From Thiopontia sp964344435 (GTDB lineage Bacteria > Pseudomonadota > Gammaproteobacteria > GCF-002020875): a stretch of DNA of 22,123 bases. Below are positions 6,886 through 14,454 of this stretch, in pieces (position 1 is the stretch's first letter; the number at the start of each line of letters is the position of its first letter). The notes under the pieces are model-generated. The model did no database searches. It saw nothing but the letters and a program-made list of their open reading frames with translations, and had not been told where the DNA came from. The stretch spans positions 1 to 22,123 of the forward strand of contig CAYFNH010000038.1 in NCBI GenBank assembly GCA_964344435.1, read 5' to 3'. The translations under genes and the position numbers were made by a program.

Positions 6886-9642
6886 CTATCCCTTTTGTTT
6901 GAAAAAGGCGATCAGCTGCTCGAGGTGATCCGCCTGCTCCAGCAGGTTGCGACTGGCGGCCGAGGTCTCTTCCACCAGTGCAGCATTACTCTGGTTGACC
7001 GCATCAAGCTGCGCAACCGCCGTATTGACCTGATCGATACCATTGGACTGCTCACTGCTGGCGCTGGCAATCTCGCTCATGATCTCATTTACATGGGCGA
7101 TAGACTTCCGAATTGAATCCAGCGAGGTTCCACTCTCGTTCACCAGTTTGCTGCCATCAGTGACATGGGTATTGCTCTCATCAATCAGGGTCGAAATCTC
7201 CCGGGTAGCATCGGCTGCCCGTTGAGCCAGTGTGCGCACCTCACCGGCAACTACTGCAAAACCGCGCCCATGTTCACCGGCACGGGCCGCCTCTACTGCC
7301 GCATTCAGGGCCAACAGATTGGTCTGGAAGGCGATGCTATCGATCAGATTGATGATATCCGTCATCTTCTGACTGGAGTCGGTAATCTCTGCCATCGCCT
7401 TGATTGAACGCTGCAATACACCAACCCCATCCACCGCCTGCTGGTTGGCCTTGTTGGAGAGCTGGTTTGCCTCAGCAGCATTGTCTGCATTATGGCGAAC
7501 CGTGGAGGACATCTGCTCCATGCTGGCTGCAGTCTCCTCCAGTGAGGCTGCCTGTGAAGAGGTGCGGTTGGAGAGCTCGTCATTGCCATTGGAGATCTCT
7601 CTGACCCCACGGTTAAGCTCGAACACCACCTTGCGCACCTCGGAGACAATGTGTTGCAGGTTGTCGAGCGTATGATTGATGGCACCACTGAGGTTGGCCA
7701 GCTGCCCGGGGTAGCTGCCCTCGACGGTTGAGTCGAGATGGCCATCTGCCACCTTTGCCATTACCTCGGAAATCTCGGTGATGGCCGACTCCATCGCCTC
7801 CATCGCATGATCAACATCGGTGCGGATAGAGCCCTCGACCTGTGAATCCATACGGTAGCTGAAGTCTCCTCCGACAATGGCCCGCATTACACTGCTGAGT
7901 CCATTGCTGGTACGTTCCAGACTCTCCAGTGCGGTGTTCACACGATTGCCAAACAGCTCCAGCTCTCCCTGCATACCTTGGTTGTCCACCCGGTGTTCAA
8001 ACTCACCCCGGGCAACCCCGTCCATCACCTCATTGACCGCACTGAGCGCTCCCTGGGTCGCCTCCAGACTCTCGTTGATATGCTGCTTCAAGCTACCCAG
8101 ATCACCCGGCAAAGTACTGCTGATTCGGCTGCCATAGTCTCCTTCGGCTGCGGTATGCATCACACTACCCACCTCGTCAATGGCCTGTTTCAGTGCCGCC
8201 AGATGGTTGTTGATCGAATTGGCCATCTGCGCCAGTTCATCCTTGCCATCCACATGAACTCGATGTTCAAAGTTACCATCGGTCTCGATTTTGCGCATTG
8301 CCTGGTTCACCGAATTGATCCCGGATATCAACCGGCGACTGATACTCCACCCCAGCAGCGCTACCACCACGATTGCCAGCAAGGTGAGCAGCAAGTTGGT
8401 CATCAAACCACGTTGGGTGGAGAGAACCCGTGATTCGGTCAGCTTGGTCAGATCCGCAGAGATCTGCACGGCCACCCCCTTGAAGATACCGATACGTCGG
8501 GTAGCGAGGGCAAACCACTCAACCCCTTCAATCTGGGAGGAGAGCGCCTCGATTGCCATCAGTGCCGGCCGATCCACAATATCAATCAACCGCTCCAGCT
8601 CTTCCCCCTTGACCTTGTTCTTCTTGCCGATCTCCAGCGCCAGCTTGTAGTTATCGAGAACGAAACGGATATCACTAATCCGTGACTTTTCCGCTTCCGT
8701 GGTACCCGGCAGGGACTCCAGCTGCTGTAGCAGCTCCATCGCCTGCTGGTATTGCTTGAGCACCTTGCGACGATAGCGGGGCTGTTTTTTCAACACATAA
8801 TTCTTGAAATTATGTACCAACCCCCCATAGCCGATTACCGACTGCAGACGGGTAATGAGCGAGACCTTCTCCCCTTTGGAGAAGATCACATCCCGCATCT
8901 GCTGGTAACGCTGCTGATCAAACCCCTCTTTCCCCTGCTCCCAGACCGCCTGCTGGTTGGGGGCGATATTGCTCTGCAGCACCTTGAGGTAGATCGACTG
9001 ATCCGAGATGAACCCCTGGACGGTCTGTGCCTTCCTGTTGTTGTACTCCCCGCTGGCAAACAGCCCGTTCATCATCCCCCGCTCCTGGCCGATACGCTCC
9101 TTGATCCAGAGGGATGCCGAGAGGGCTCTCAGCTGACGCGCCAATACCCCTTCGGTCACCGCGCCGGAAATATTGTCGATCAGCTCCAAAGCCCGGCTAT
9201 TGGTGGAGGAGTAGTAGGCAAACCCCCCATTATCGGGAGCCAGTGCATCGATTGCCTGGCGAATCTCAACGCGTTGTGCCGCCTGCTCCAACAATGCCGC
9301 CACAGCCCCCTGAATCTCCTGGTCTGAGTGGCGGAAGGTGGTCATGAACTGCTCCAACCCGGATACCGCCTGATCCACAACCTCCCTCTGTTGAATGAGC
9401 TTGTCCCCCATCTTCTCTCCCCGGCTACCGAGGAACCCTGCACTGAGACCACGCTCAACGGCCATGTTATGTGCCAGCTGATCCAGCGCACCACTCAGCC
9501 CAACCAGCTGCTGGGTGTCCTTGATTCGCTGCTGCTGCTCCATTTTGTTGGAGATATTGATTGCCGAAATAAGGATCAGGCCAAATAACGGGAAAAACAG
9601 CAGCAGGATAATCTTGTTGCGAATGGAAAGATCTTTAATCAT
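6886..9642 (-). CDS. Methyl-accepting chemotaxis protein with NIT-like sensor and five HAMP modules
   Basis: This 918-residue transmembrane receptor has TM1 at about 11-29, a large periplasmic region (about 30-412) and TM2 at about 413-433. The periplasmic part is helical and starts with LAHNMAVERGLSAGFLGSRG, typical of the nitrate/nitrite-sensing (NIT) fold. Between TM2 and the signalling domain lie five HAMP-like modules, recognisable by GNFEHRV, GDYGSRI, GEFEHRV, GDFSYRM and GHLDSTV. The output domain has SIAFQTNLLALNAAVEAARAG (tip near residue 785) and GRGFAVVAGEVRTLAQRAA, and the protein ends FFKQKG with no CheR-docking pentapeptide. NIT domains in other proteins respond to nitrate or nitrite; ligand specificity here is inferred. 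It has its own promoter and appears monocistronic. Confidence 0.92.
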   Translation of the reverse strand: MIKDLSIRNKIILLLFFPLFGLILISAINISNKMEQQQRIKDTQQLVGLSGALDQLAHNMAVERGLSAGFLGSRGEKMGDKLIQQREVVDQAVSGLEQFMTTFRHSDQEIQGAVAALLEQAAQRVEIRQAIDALAPDNGGFAYYSSTNSRALELIDNISGAVTEGVLARQLRALSASLWIKERIGQERGMMNGLFASGEYNNRKAQTVQGFISDQSIYLKVLQSNIAPNQQAVWEQGKEGFDQQRYQQMRDVIFSKGEKVSLITRLQSVIGYGGLVHNFKNYVLKKQPRYRRKVLKQYQQAMELLQQLESLPGTTEAEKSRISDIRFVLDNYKLALEIGKKNKVKGEELERLIDIVDRPALMAIEALSSQIEGVEWFALATRRIGIFKGVAVQISADLTKLTESRVLSTQRGLMTNLLLTLLAIVVVALLGWSISRRLISGINSVNQAMRKIETDGNFEHRVHVDGKDELAQMANSINNHLAALKQAIDEVGSVMHTAAEGDYGSRISSTLPGDLGSLKQHINESLEATQGALSAVNEVMDGVARGEFEHRVDNQGMQGELELFGNRVNTALESLERTSNGLSSVMRAIVGGDFSYRMDSQVEGSIRTDVDHAMEAMESAITEISEVMAKVADGHLDSTVEGSYPGQLANLSGAINHTLDNLQHIVSEVRKVVFELNRGVREISNGNDELSNRTSSQAASLEETAASMEQMSSTVRHNADNAAEANQLSNKANQQAVDGVGVLQRSIKAMAEITDSSQKMTDIINLIDSIAFQTNLLALNAAVEAARAGEHGRGFAVVAGEVRTLAQRAADATREISTLIDESNTHVTDGSKLVNESGTSLDSIRKSIAHVNEIMSEIASASSEQSNGIDQVNTAVAQLDAVNQSNAALVEETSAASRNLLEQADHLEQLIAFFKQKG

Positions 9643-9692
9643 GAGGGGCCCCCGTGGCTGTCAACCCTATTGACGTATAGAGTTTTTTATAG

Positions 9693-9721
9693 ACTATAGG
9701 CGTGACAATACCCTTTTTCAA
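9693..9721 (-). promoter_or_regulatory. Sigma70-type promoter for the NIT-HAMP chemoreceptor
   Basis: On the minus strand TTGAAA (9721-9716) and TATAGT (9698-9693) are separated by 17 bases, close to the sigma70 consensus. The start would fall near 9686, leaving a leader of about 44 bases before the ATG at 9642. No FliA-type (sigma28) or sigma54 pattern was seen, in contrast to the Amt-MCP gene. Confidence 0.5.
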
Positions 9722-10205
9722 GCGCAGCGCCATAACCTGAGTCAATTGTTACAACCATCAGTTCACAAGCTGAATAGGGGTATCTTAGGTGTTGTTTGAG
9801 TACAGTAATCATTTAATGTAGAGTGAGTAAACGGTACGCTAGGTGAAATTAGTACTATCCAGCAGCCAAAACCCTGCACAGCCAAGACTCATACCAAAGC
9901 GTAAAGCTCTGTGTCGTGGATCTTTCACCTGGAGCAGAAGGAGGAACTGAAGAATTACGTGCAAGGAGTCCGCTTACCGGGATGCCTGAAGGTTTTATCC
10001 ATCACTGGAAATCTGTAACCAGGCCAGTCTATACGAACAGTGTTTCCAAAACTGTTGATGATGTGGTCCACCAAGCAGGCAAAGAGGTTGGGTTGAAGAG
10101 AGTACGATCAGCTACACGCATCAAAATAGCCGAGCTTTGGGCTGCTGTGCAGCAGAAAGAGCTGGATTTGTTGGATATGCTGAACAATTAATGGAGAAAC
10201 TGAAT
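9722..10205. other. Gene-poor stretch upstream of the toxin-antitoxin pair
   Basis: About 480 bases between the chemoreceptor promoter and the antitoxin start hold no gene I can support. A frame beginning with GTG at 9916 and ending at 10191 would give 91 residues, with a helical, Lys/Arg/Leu-rich second half (RIKIAELWAAVQQKELDLLD). It has no recognisable motif, its first half looks random, and it may be a decayed gene. Base composition is more AT-rich than the neighbours, as in many accessory insertions. Confidence 0.4.
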
Positions 10206-10394
10206 ATGTCCATTGCAATGCATGAGGTGAAAGAGCTGGTGAATCATCTACCGGATGATACGGAAATCGAAGATGTTCAGTATCACCTCTATGTTCTGGA
10301 AAAGATCAGAAAGGGGCAGGAGGATATTCAGGAGGGGCGTCACTACTCAACAGCACAGGCTCGGGAGCATCTGAAGAAATGGCTAGAACCCTGA
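10206..10394 (+). CDS. Antitoxin of a ParE/RelE-type module
   Basis: The 62-residue protein (MSIAMHEVKELVNHLPDDTEIEDVQYHLYVLEKIRKGQ...) resembles the small antitoxins that precede ParE/RelE toxins: an N-terminal helix, the DDTEIEDVQYHLYV segment, an I..G..D..EGR turn (KGQEDIQEGRHYS) and a final helix (AREHLKKWLE). The start at 10206 is preferred because GGAG lies nine bases upstream; an in-frame ATG at 10191 is possible and would add MEKLN. It overlaps the toxin gene by 16 bases, typical of these operons. Such antitoxins bind and neutralise the toxin and repress their own promoter. Confidence 0.75.
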   Translation: MSIAMHEVKELVNHLPDDTEIEDVQYHLYVLEKIRKGQEDIQEGRHYSTAQAREHLKKWLEP

Positions 10395-10690
10395 GATGGT
10401 CTGAGGAGTCGCTTCAAGATATATCTGGAATTGCGGAATTCATTGCCCGTGGTTCGGCATACTATGCGCAACATGTAGTTGAAGCCATTCTGCATAAAGG
10501 GGAAGCTATGATCCATTTTCCAGAGTCTGGAAGAGTGGTTCCAGAGCTGGAGGATGAATCAATACGTGAACAGTTTATCTTCAGTTATAGAGTGATTTAT
10601 CAACTGAGTGAGGATGAAATTTCGATACTTGCGGTCATCCATGGGAGGCGACTGTTGGAGAATGATTCCCGCTTTGTACAAGCCACATAA
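10379..10690 (+). CDS. ParE/RelE family toxin
   Basis: The 103-residue product has the ParE/RelE fold signature: an N-terminal strand LRWSEESLQDISGIAEFIA, helix VVEAILHKGEAMIHFP, the turn ESGRVVPELEDESIREQFIFSYRVIYQL and the closing strand EISILAVIHGRRLL. Length and layout are those of chromosomal ParE-type toxins. ParE homologues poison DNA gyrase whereas RelE homologues cleave mRNA on the ribosome; sequence alone does not separate them here, although the SGR...RE...YRVIY pattern is the ParE-like one. It overlaps the antitoxin gene. The ATG at 10379 lies inside the antitoxin coding region, after GAAGAA. Confidence 0.85.
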   Translation: MARTLRWSEESLQDISGIAEFIARGSAYYAQHVVEAILHKGEAMIHFPESGRVVPELEDESIREQFIFSYRVIYQLSEDEISILAVIHGRRLLENDSRFVQAT

Positions 10691-10737
10691 GATGTAAGGT
10701 TGTAGATGCCTCTGGTGAACCGTTATCCTACCGCACT

Positions 10738-11397
10738 ATGGTCGATTGGTCACAAATCAAAACCGTTCTCCTCGATATGGATGGTACCCTGCTGGATCTC
10801 CACTTCGACAACCATTTCTGGCTGGAGCACGTTCCGTTACGTTACGCCGAGAAGAATCAGATCTCTCTGGAACTGGCAAAGGAGGAGGTCTATCGCCGTT
10901 GCAAGGCGGTTGAGGGACAGCTGGAGTGGTACTGTATTGACCACTGGAGTCGTGAGTTCGAGCTCGATATCGTCCAGCTCAAACAGGAGACCCACCACCT
11001 AATTGCAGAGCATCCCCATGTGCGGGACTTTCTGGATGCCGTCCGCCACTCGGGTCGGCGCGCGGTGCTGGTTACCAACGCCCACAGCAAGAGCCTTGAT
11101 CTGAAGATGCGCAAGACCGAGCTGGGCCCCTATCTGGATGCAACTCTCTGTTCACACGATTTCGGTCTGCCCAAGGAGCATCCACAATTCTGGGAAAAAT
11201 TGCAGAGTGCGGAGCGCTATGACCCGCAGGCCACGCTACTGGTAGATGACAGCCTCAACGTGCTGCGTTCGGCACGCGAGTATGGCATCCGTCATCTACT
11301 CGCGGTACACCAGCCCGACACAAAAAACCCACCCAAGGATGTGGAAGAGTTTGAGGCCATTCACCACTTTCGGGAGCTACTACCCATTCCGGCATAG
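10738..11397 (+). CDS. yrfG: GMP/IMP nucleotidase, HAD superfamily (YrfG)
   Basis: This 219-residue HAD-family phosphatase has motif I LLDMDGTLLDL (D13, D15), the YrfG-specific continuation HFDNHFWLEHVPLRYAE, motif II VLVTNAHSKSL, the motif III lysine in FGLPKEHPQFW and motif IV LLVDDSLNVL. In E. coli YrfG dephosphorylates purine nucleoside monophosphates (GMP, IMP). Length fits the family. It stands alone on the plus strand between the toxin-antitoxin pair and the convergent gene ending at 11416, so no operon partner suggests a more specific role. Confidence 0.9.
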   Translation: MVDWSQIKTVLLDMDGTLLDLHFDNHFWLEHVPLRYAEKNQISLELAKEEVYRRCKAVEGQLEWYCIDHWSREFELDIVQLKQETHHLIAEHPHVRDFLDAVRHSGRRAVLVTNAHSKSLDLKMRKTELGPYLDATLCSHDFGLPKEHPQFWEKLQSAERYDPQATLLVDDSLNVLRSAREYGIRHLLAVHQPDTKNPPKDVEEFEAIHHFRELLPIPA

Positions 11398-11415
11398 CCG
11401 GCAAACCGGGGGGAG

Positions 11416-12114
11416 CTATCTGTCCAGATAGCGATAGAACAACGGGGTAATATTCTCCAGCCACTCGTCACTGATGGTGAAGCTCCCCATCTGGGCGAAC
11501 ACATCGAGCATCACCAGTGCGTTGAGGTTGGCATCCTTGCCCTTGAATTGGCGCAGGCGGTGGTTGAATGCGGTATTGAGCTCACTGATATTGTGGTAGA
11601 TCTGTTTCAATCCGGCGAGGTCATACTCCGGTTTGGCCTGGTGTTTAAGGCGTATATACTGTGCCATCAGGTAGGCAGATACTGCGCGAAAGAAGGTCTC
11701 TTCCATGGTTGCAAAGGGCTGGTGGGTATAGGCCATCGGCCGCAACATATCCAGCTGAGGGCAGCCGCTGGTCGCCATGATCAAACCAATCATGGAGCTG
11801 AGGCCATCCTGCAGATCGCTCTTTTTCCCCACCTTGCGCTTGCGTATGCTGACTACGGTGGTCACCTTGCTGTAGGAGAAGTCATTCTGGAAGTGCCGTA
11901 TCACCGACCCCAGATTGGCCGCTACCGGGCAGAGTGCTTCGCTGTCAGGCGGCAGCGTACAGTTACTACAACGATGATAGTCAAGCTTCATCCATGGCTC
12001 TTTTACCACCGGGATAGAGTCCGGGATCAGAGTGAGGCTACTGTCATCAAACTTCAATTCGATGATCTCTACCCGTCCGGACTCTTCAAAGGTGAACTTG
12101 TACTCAATAATCAT
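11416..12114 (-). CDS. Conserved cysteine-motif protein of unknown function (DUF6901-like)
   Basis: This 232-residue soluble protein begins MIIEYKFTFEESGRVEIIEL. It has a likely metal site Y-H-R-C-S-N-C (H47, C49, C52) followed by C62 in EALCPVA, then a largely helical remainder (TMEETFFRAVSAYLMAQYIRL). I associate it from memory with the DUF6901-type family; no function is established that I know of. The start at 12114 is chosen because it overlaps the TtcA-like gene's stop by one base (TGATG); the longer frame to 12264 runs inside that gene and is unlikely. Translational coupling makes it a probable partner of the PP-loop enzyme. An inverted repeat GCTATCTGTCCAGATAGC spans its stop. Confidence 0.78.
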   Translation of the reverse strand: MIIEYKFTFEESGRVEIIELKFDDSSLTLIPDSIPVVKEPWMKLDYHRCSNCTLPPDSEALCPVAANLGSVIRHFQNDFSYSKVTTVVSIRKRKVGKKSDLQDGLSSMIGLIMATSGCPQLDMLRPMAYTHQPFATMEETFFRAVSAYLMAQYIRLKHQAKPEYDLAGLKQIYHNISELNTAFNHRLRQFKGKDANLNALVMLDVFAQMGSFTISDEWLENITPLFYRYLDR

Positions 12115-12866
12115 CAGGACGACTCTCCAGCACTGGCCCGCGCCATCAGTGGTTTCATGGTTGAGAGCAGGGTCTTGAAAAGGTGGGGTGTACCCTCCTC
12201 CTCCTGCCGCAGCAACGCCTTCATGTGGGCACGCTGTGTCGGCATGGTATAACAGGCAGGGCAATTTTCGATCACCACCGGCAATCCGGCCTCGCTGGCA
12301 AAATCACGCAACTGTCGCTCCCTCACATAGACCAGAGGTCGAATCACCCGCAAGTCCCCCTCTCCTATGGTGTAGTGTGCCTTCATGGTGTTGAGCCGCC
12401 CCTCATGGAAGGCCGACATCAGGAAGCTCTCGGCCAGATCATCCAGCTGCTGCCCCAACGCCAATACCGTGAACCCCTTTTCCCGCAAGGTGGTGTACAT
12501 AATGCCCCGCTTGATGCGGGCGCACCAGGAGCAGAAGGAGTCCCCCTTCATATGGCTTTGGGCCTGCTCCATAATCGGCTGGGCAACCAGGTGCCAGTTG
12601 ACACCCAGCTGCTCCATATAGCCCCGTAACACCTCTGGGCGGAAGCTCTCCATCTGCGGATCTACGGTCATTGCCTCGACCTCGAAATGGATGGGGGCAT
12701 GGCGCTGAAGATGCAACAAGGTATGCAGCAGTGAGAGCGAGTCCTTCCCCCCGGAGAGCCCCAGCATCACTCGATCCCCTTCTCTGATCATGTCATAGTC
12801 GGCAATTGCCCTGCCTACCTGGCGCAACAGACTTTTGGGGGGCTTTATAGAGATAGACTCACTCAA
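12114..12866 (-). CDS. TtcA-like PP-loop ATPase (tRNA thiolation family)
   Basis: The protein opens SLLRQVGRAIADYDMIREGD, as TtcA does, followed by the ATP-pyrophosphatase loop LSGGKDSLSLL. Then come a CxxC in FCSWCARIKRG and a second pair in ENCPACYTMP, equivalent to the cysteines that hold the [4Fe-4S] cluster of TtcA. TtcA makes 2-thiocytidine in tRNA. This copy is shorter (about 250 residues against about 310), has GQQLDD where TtcA has GHHRDD, and CPACYTMPTQR in place of CNLCGSQPNLQR, so it may be a paralogous subfamily with another substrate. The start is a TTG at 12866 with AAGG seven bases upstream; a TTG at 12923 is also open but would put the promoter-like and FNR sites inside the coding region. 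It is followed by a coupled CxxC protein and divergent from a rhodanese gene. Confidence 0.82.
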   Translation of the reverse strand: MSESISIKPPKSLLRQVGRAIADYDMIREGDRVMLGLSGGKDSLSLLHTLLHLQRHAPIHFEVEAMTVDPQMESFRPEVLRGYMEQLGVNWHLVAQPIMEQAQSHMKGDSFCSWCARIKRGIMYTTLREKGFTVLALGQQLDDLAESFLMSAFHEGRLNTMKAHYTIGEGDLRVIRPLVYVRERQLRDFASEAGLPVVIENCPACYTMPTQRAHMKALLRQEEEGTPHLFKTLLSTMKPLMARASAGESS

Positions 12867-12875
12867 CTTAATGCC

Positions 12876-12889
12876 TTGATAAAAATCAA
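12876..12889. promoter_or_regulatory. Perfect FNR/ANR box
   Basis: TTGATAAAAATCAA matches TTGAT-N4-ATCAA at all ten defined positions. It lies between the divergent TtcA-like gene (start 12866) and the rhodanese gene (start 12949). A minus-strand TATAAT at 12894-12889 would place a start inside the box, implying repression of the leftward operon. On the plus strand TATACT-like hexamers lie just downstream (12891-12901), also within repression range, and no -10 sits at the ideal -41.5 activation spacing. An FNR gene is present 1.6 kb away, with the ETVSR recognition helix expected for this site. Confidence 0.75.
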
Positions 12890-12948
12890 TTATACTATAC
12901 TCTACATTTTCAAAGAGCAGCAACTACAAAAAATCCAGAGGAGAACCC

Positions 12949-13377
12949 ATGAATACCGAATCCATCACCTCCATCTCCCCTGCCGAAGCATGGCAGATGG
13001 TACAGGATAATCCACGCGCCTTGCTGATTGATGTTCGCTCCAGCATGGAGTACCTGTTTGTCGGCCACCCGGTGGGCGCCATCCATATCCCCTGGATTGA
13101 TGAACCGGACTGGGAGATCAATGCACAATTCACGGTAGAGATCCGCAAGTTGATCCTGGGTGGCGTACATGAAAACGAGACCATCACCAGCGCACCTATT
13201 ATCCTGATCTGCCGCAGCGGTAAACGTTCACTGGAGGCCGGGCGAAAGCTGCTGGAAGATGGCCTCAGCGAGGTATTCAATATCGATGAAGGGTTTGAAG
13301 GAGAGTTGGATCAACACCACCAACGTAGTACAGTGGGGGGCTGGCGATTCCGTGGGTTACCATGGGAACAGTGCTGA
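12949..13377 (+). CDS. Rhodanese-domain sulfurtransferase
   Basis: This 142-residue single-domain rhodanese has the strand LLIDVRSSMEYLFVGHPVGAIHIPW, the active-site loop ICRSGKRS with catalytic C88, and the closing GWRFRGLPW. The loop CRSGKRS has the six-residue size and pattern of sulfur-transferring rhodaneses, as opposed to Cdc25-like phosphatases. No signal peptide is visible, so it is cytosolic. The start follows a strong GAGGAG site. The gene is divergent from the TtcA-like enzyme across an FNR box. Since thiolation enzymes need a persulfide donor, a functional pairing is plausible but not shown. Confidence 0.92.
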   Translation: MNTESITSISPAEAWQMVQDNPRALLIDVRSSMEYLFVGHPVGAIHIPWIDEPDWEINAQFTVEIRKLILGGVHENETITSAPIILICRSGKRSLEAGRKLLEDGLSEVFNIDEGFEGELDQHHQRSTVGGWRFRGLPWEQC

Positions 13378-13404
13378 ACCCTTACCTCAAAAAATTGATC
13401 TCTG

Positions 13405-13935
13405 ATGAACAAACCAACCGAAGCGAACCTCATCAACCAGAAAACACCGCTATTGATTGCCGCCCTGGTTGCAGCTGGCGGGATGGCGCTGTTCATGTTC
13501 AGCATGGGGTTGAACATGCACAACATGACCAATGCAGTGGTTCAGATGGGTCAGGATGTCTCCAGCATGTCGCAGGATATGCGCGATATGCGTAACCGGA
13601 TGTCGACCATGGCGCAGAGCATGGCTCAGGGTCAGTCGGAGATGTCGGAAGACTTCAAGCAGGTGCGCATGGGCATGCAGTCGATGTCAACCAATATGGC
13701 CGGTATGGCACAGGATATGCGCCAACTCAACCACAACATTGGTGGCATGTCGGGCCAGATCAACGGCATGTCGGAAAGTATCGGGCAAATGTCCACCGCC
13801 ATCAACGGCATGAGTGGAGATATCCACCAGATGAACGGAGCGATACAGAGCATGGATCAGAACATGGCTCGTATGGCCTATGACATTCATCTGTTTACCG
13901 AACCCGAGAAGATGATGTTTCCATTCACACGATAA
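13405..13935 (+). CDS. Membrane-anchored methionine-rich heptad-repeat (coiled-coil) protein
   Basis: I do not recognise the family. The 176-residue product has one N-terminal membrane segment (LLIAALVAAGGMALFMFSMGL, about 16-36). Almost everything after it is a seven-residue periodicity: ...MAGMAQD MRQLNHN IGGMSGQ INGMSES... and on to MARMAYD. The first heptad position is often Met or Ile and the fourth is Met in most repeats. Thirty of 176 residues are Met. This predicts a long coiled coil or helical bundle with a methionine core, followed by a short tail (FTEPEKMMFPFTR). The N-in, C-out orientation is likely. It follows the rhodanese gene by 27 bases and may share its transcript. Possible roles, all speculative, are an envelope spacer, an oxidation-buffering protein or a metal-interacting protein. 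Confidence 0.8.
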   Translation: MNKPTEANLINQKTPLLIAALVAAGGMALFMFSMGLNMHNMTNAVVQMGQDVSSMSQDMRDMRNRMSTMAQSMAQGQSEMSEDFKQVRMGMQSMSTNMAGMAQDMRQLNHNIGGMSGQINGMSESIGQMSTAINGMSGDIHQMNGAIQSMDQNMARMAYDIHLFTEPEKMMFPFTR

Positions 13936-13960
13936 TATGTAGCGAACCTGGAACGACTCC

Positions 13961-14398
13961 ATGATCAGCCTGTTGCAGCGGGTGCGCTCTGCCAAAGTGG
14001 AGGTGGATGGCACCACTATCGGCTCCATCGAGCAAGGACTACTGGTACTGGTTGGGGTAGAACCCGATGATAACAAGACCACCCTGAAACGGATGCTGGA
14101 GCGGATTCTCGGGTATCGAATCTTCTCCGATACCGAGGGCCGGATGAACCTCTCTCTGCAACAGATCAATGGAGGACTGTTGCTGGTACCTCAATTCACC
14201 CTCGCCGCCGATACCCGCAAGGGGATGCGCCCCGGCTTTTCCACCGCAGCCCCCCCACAAAAGGGAGATCAGCTCTTTGAGCAGCTGGTAACACAGGCCC
14301 ATAGCCAGCATCCACTTGTGGAGAGTGGTAGATTTGGGGCTGACATGCAGGTAACGCTGGTCAATGACGGCCCAGCCACTTTTCTGTTACGTGCCTGA
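13961..14398 (+). CDS. dtd: D-aminoacyl-tRNA deacylase
   Basis: The 145-residue length and both catalytic signatures of DTD are present: PQFTLAADTRKG (family S/P-Q-F-T-L near residue 77) and NDGPATFLL (N-x-G-P-x-T) near the C-terminus, together with an N-terminal MISLLQRVRSAKVEVDG. The enzyme removes D-amino acids, and glycine mischarged on tRNA(Ala), from tRNAs in the cytosol. The gene lies 25 bases after the coiled-coil gene and converges on fnr, with an inverted repeat between them. Confidence 0.95.
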   Translation: MISLLQRVRSAKVEVDGTTIGSIEQGLLVLVGVEPDDNKTTLKRMLERILGYRIFSDTEGRMNLSLQQINGGLLLVPQFTLAADTRKGMRPGFSTAAPPQKGDQLFEQLVTQAHSQHPLVESGRFGADMQVTLVNDGPATFLLRA

Positions 14399-14420
14399 AG
14401 GGATGCCAACCATTATTATT

Positions 14421-14454
14421 GCAATTTTCAGGTAACCTCAATCAAGAAAATTGC
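14421..14454. terminator. Inverted repeat between convergent dtd and fnr
   Basis: GCAATTTTC (14421-14429) pairs with GAAAATTGC (14446-14454) across a 16-base loop. It covers the space after dtd and the last codons of fnr. It could serve as a shared terminator, but it is AT-rich and lacks a clean T-run. Confidence 0.35.

Noticed and set aside
9920..10019. Another frame reading FHLEQKEELKNYVQGVRLPG, faintly like an HD-hydrolase N-terminus.
   Set aside because: Too short, stops soon after, and the resemblance is too weak to call a pseudogene.
9916..10191. A 91-residue frame from a GTG, ending one base into an ATG.
   Set aside because: No ribosome-binding site or motif; the first half looks random. 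The overlapping ATG is not the preferred antitoxin start, since GGAG fits the ATG at 10206 better. Kept only as a possible remnant.
11415..11432. Inverted repeat GCTATCTGTCCAGATAGC at the end of the CxxC gene as a terminator.
   Set aside because: It overlaps the stop codon and has no following T-run on either strand.
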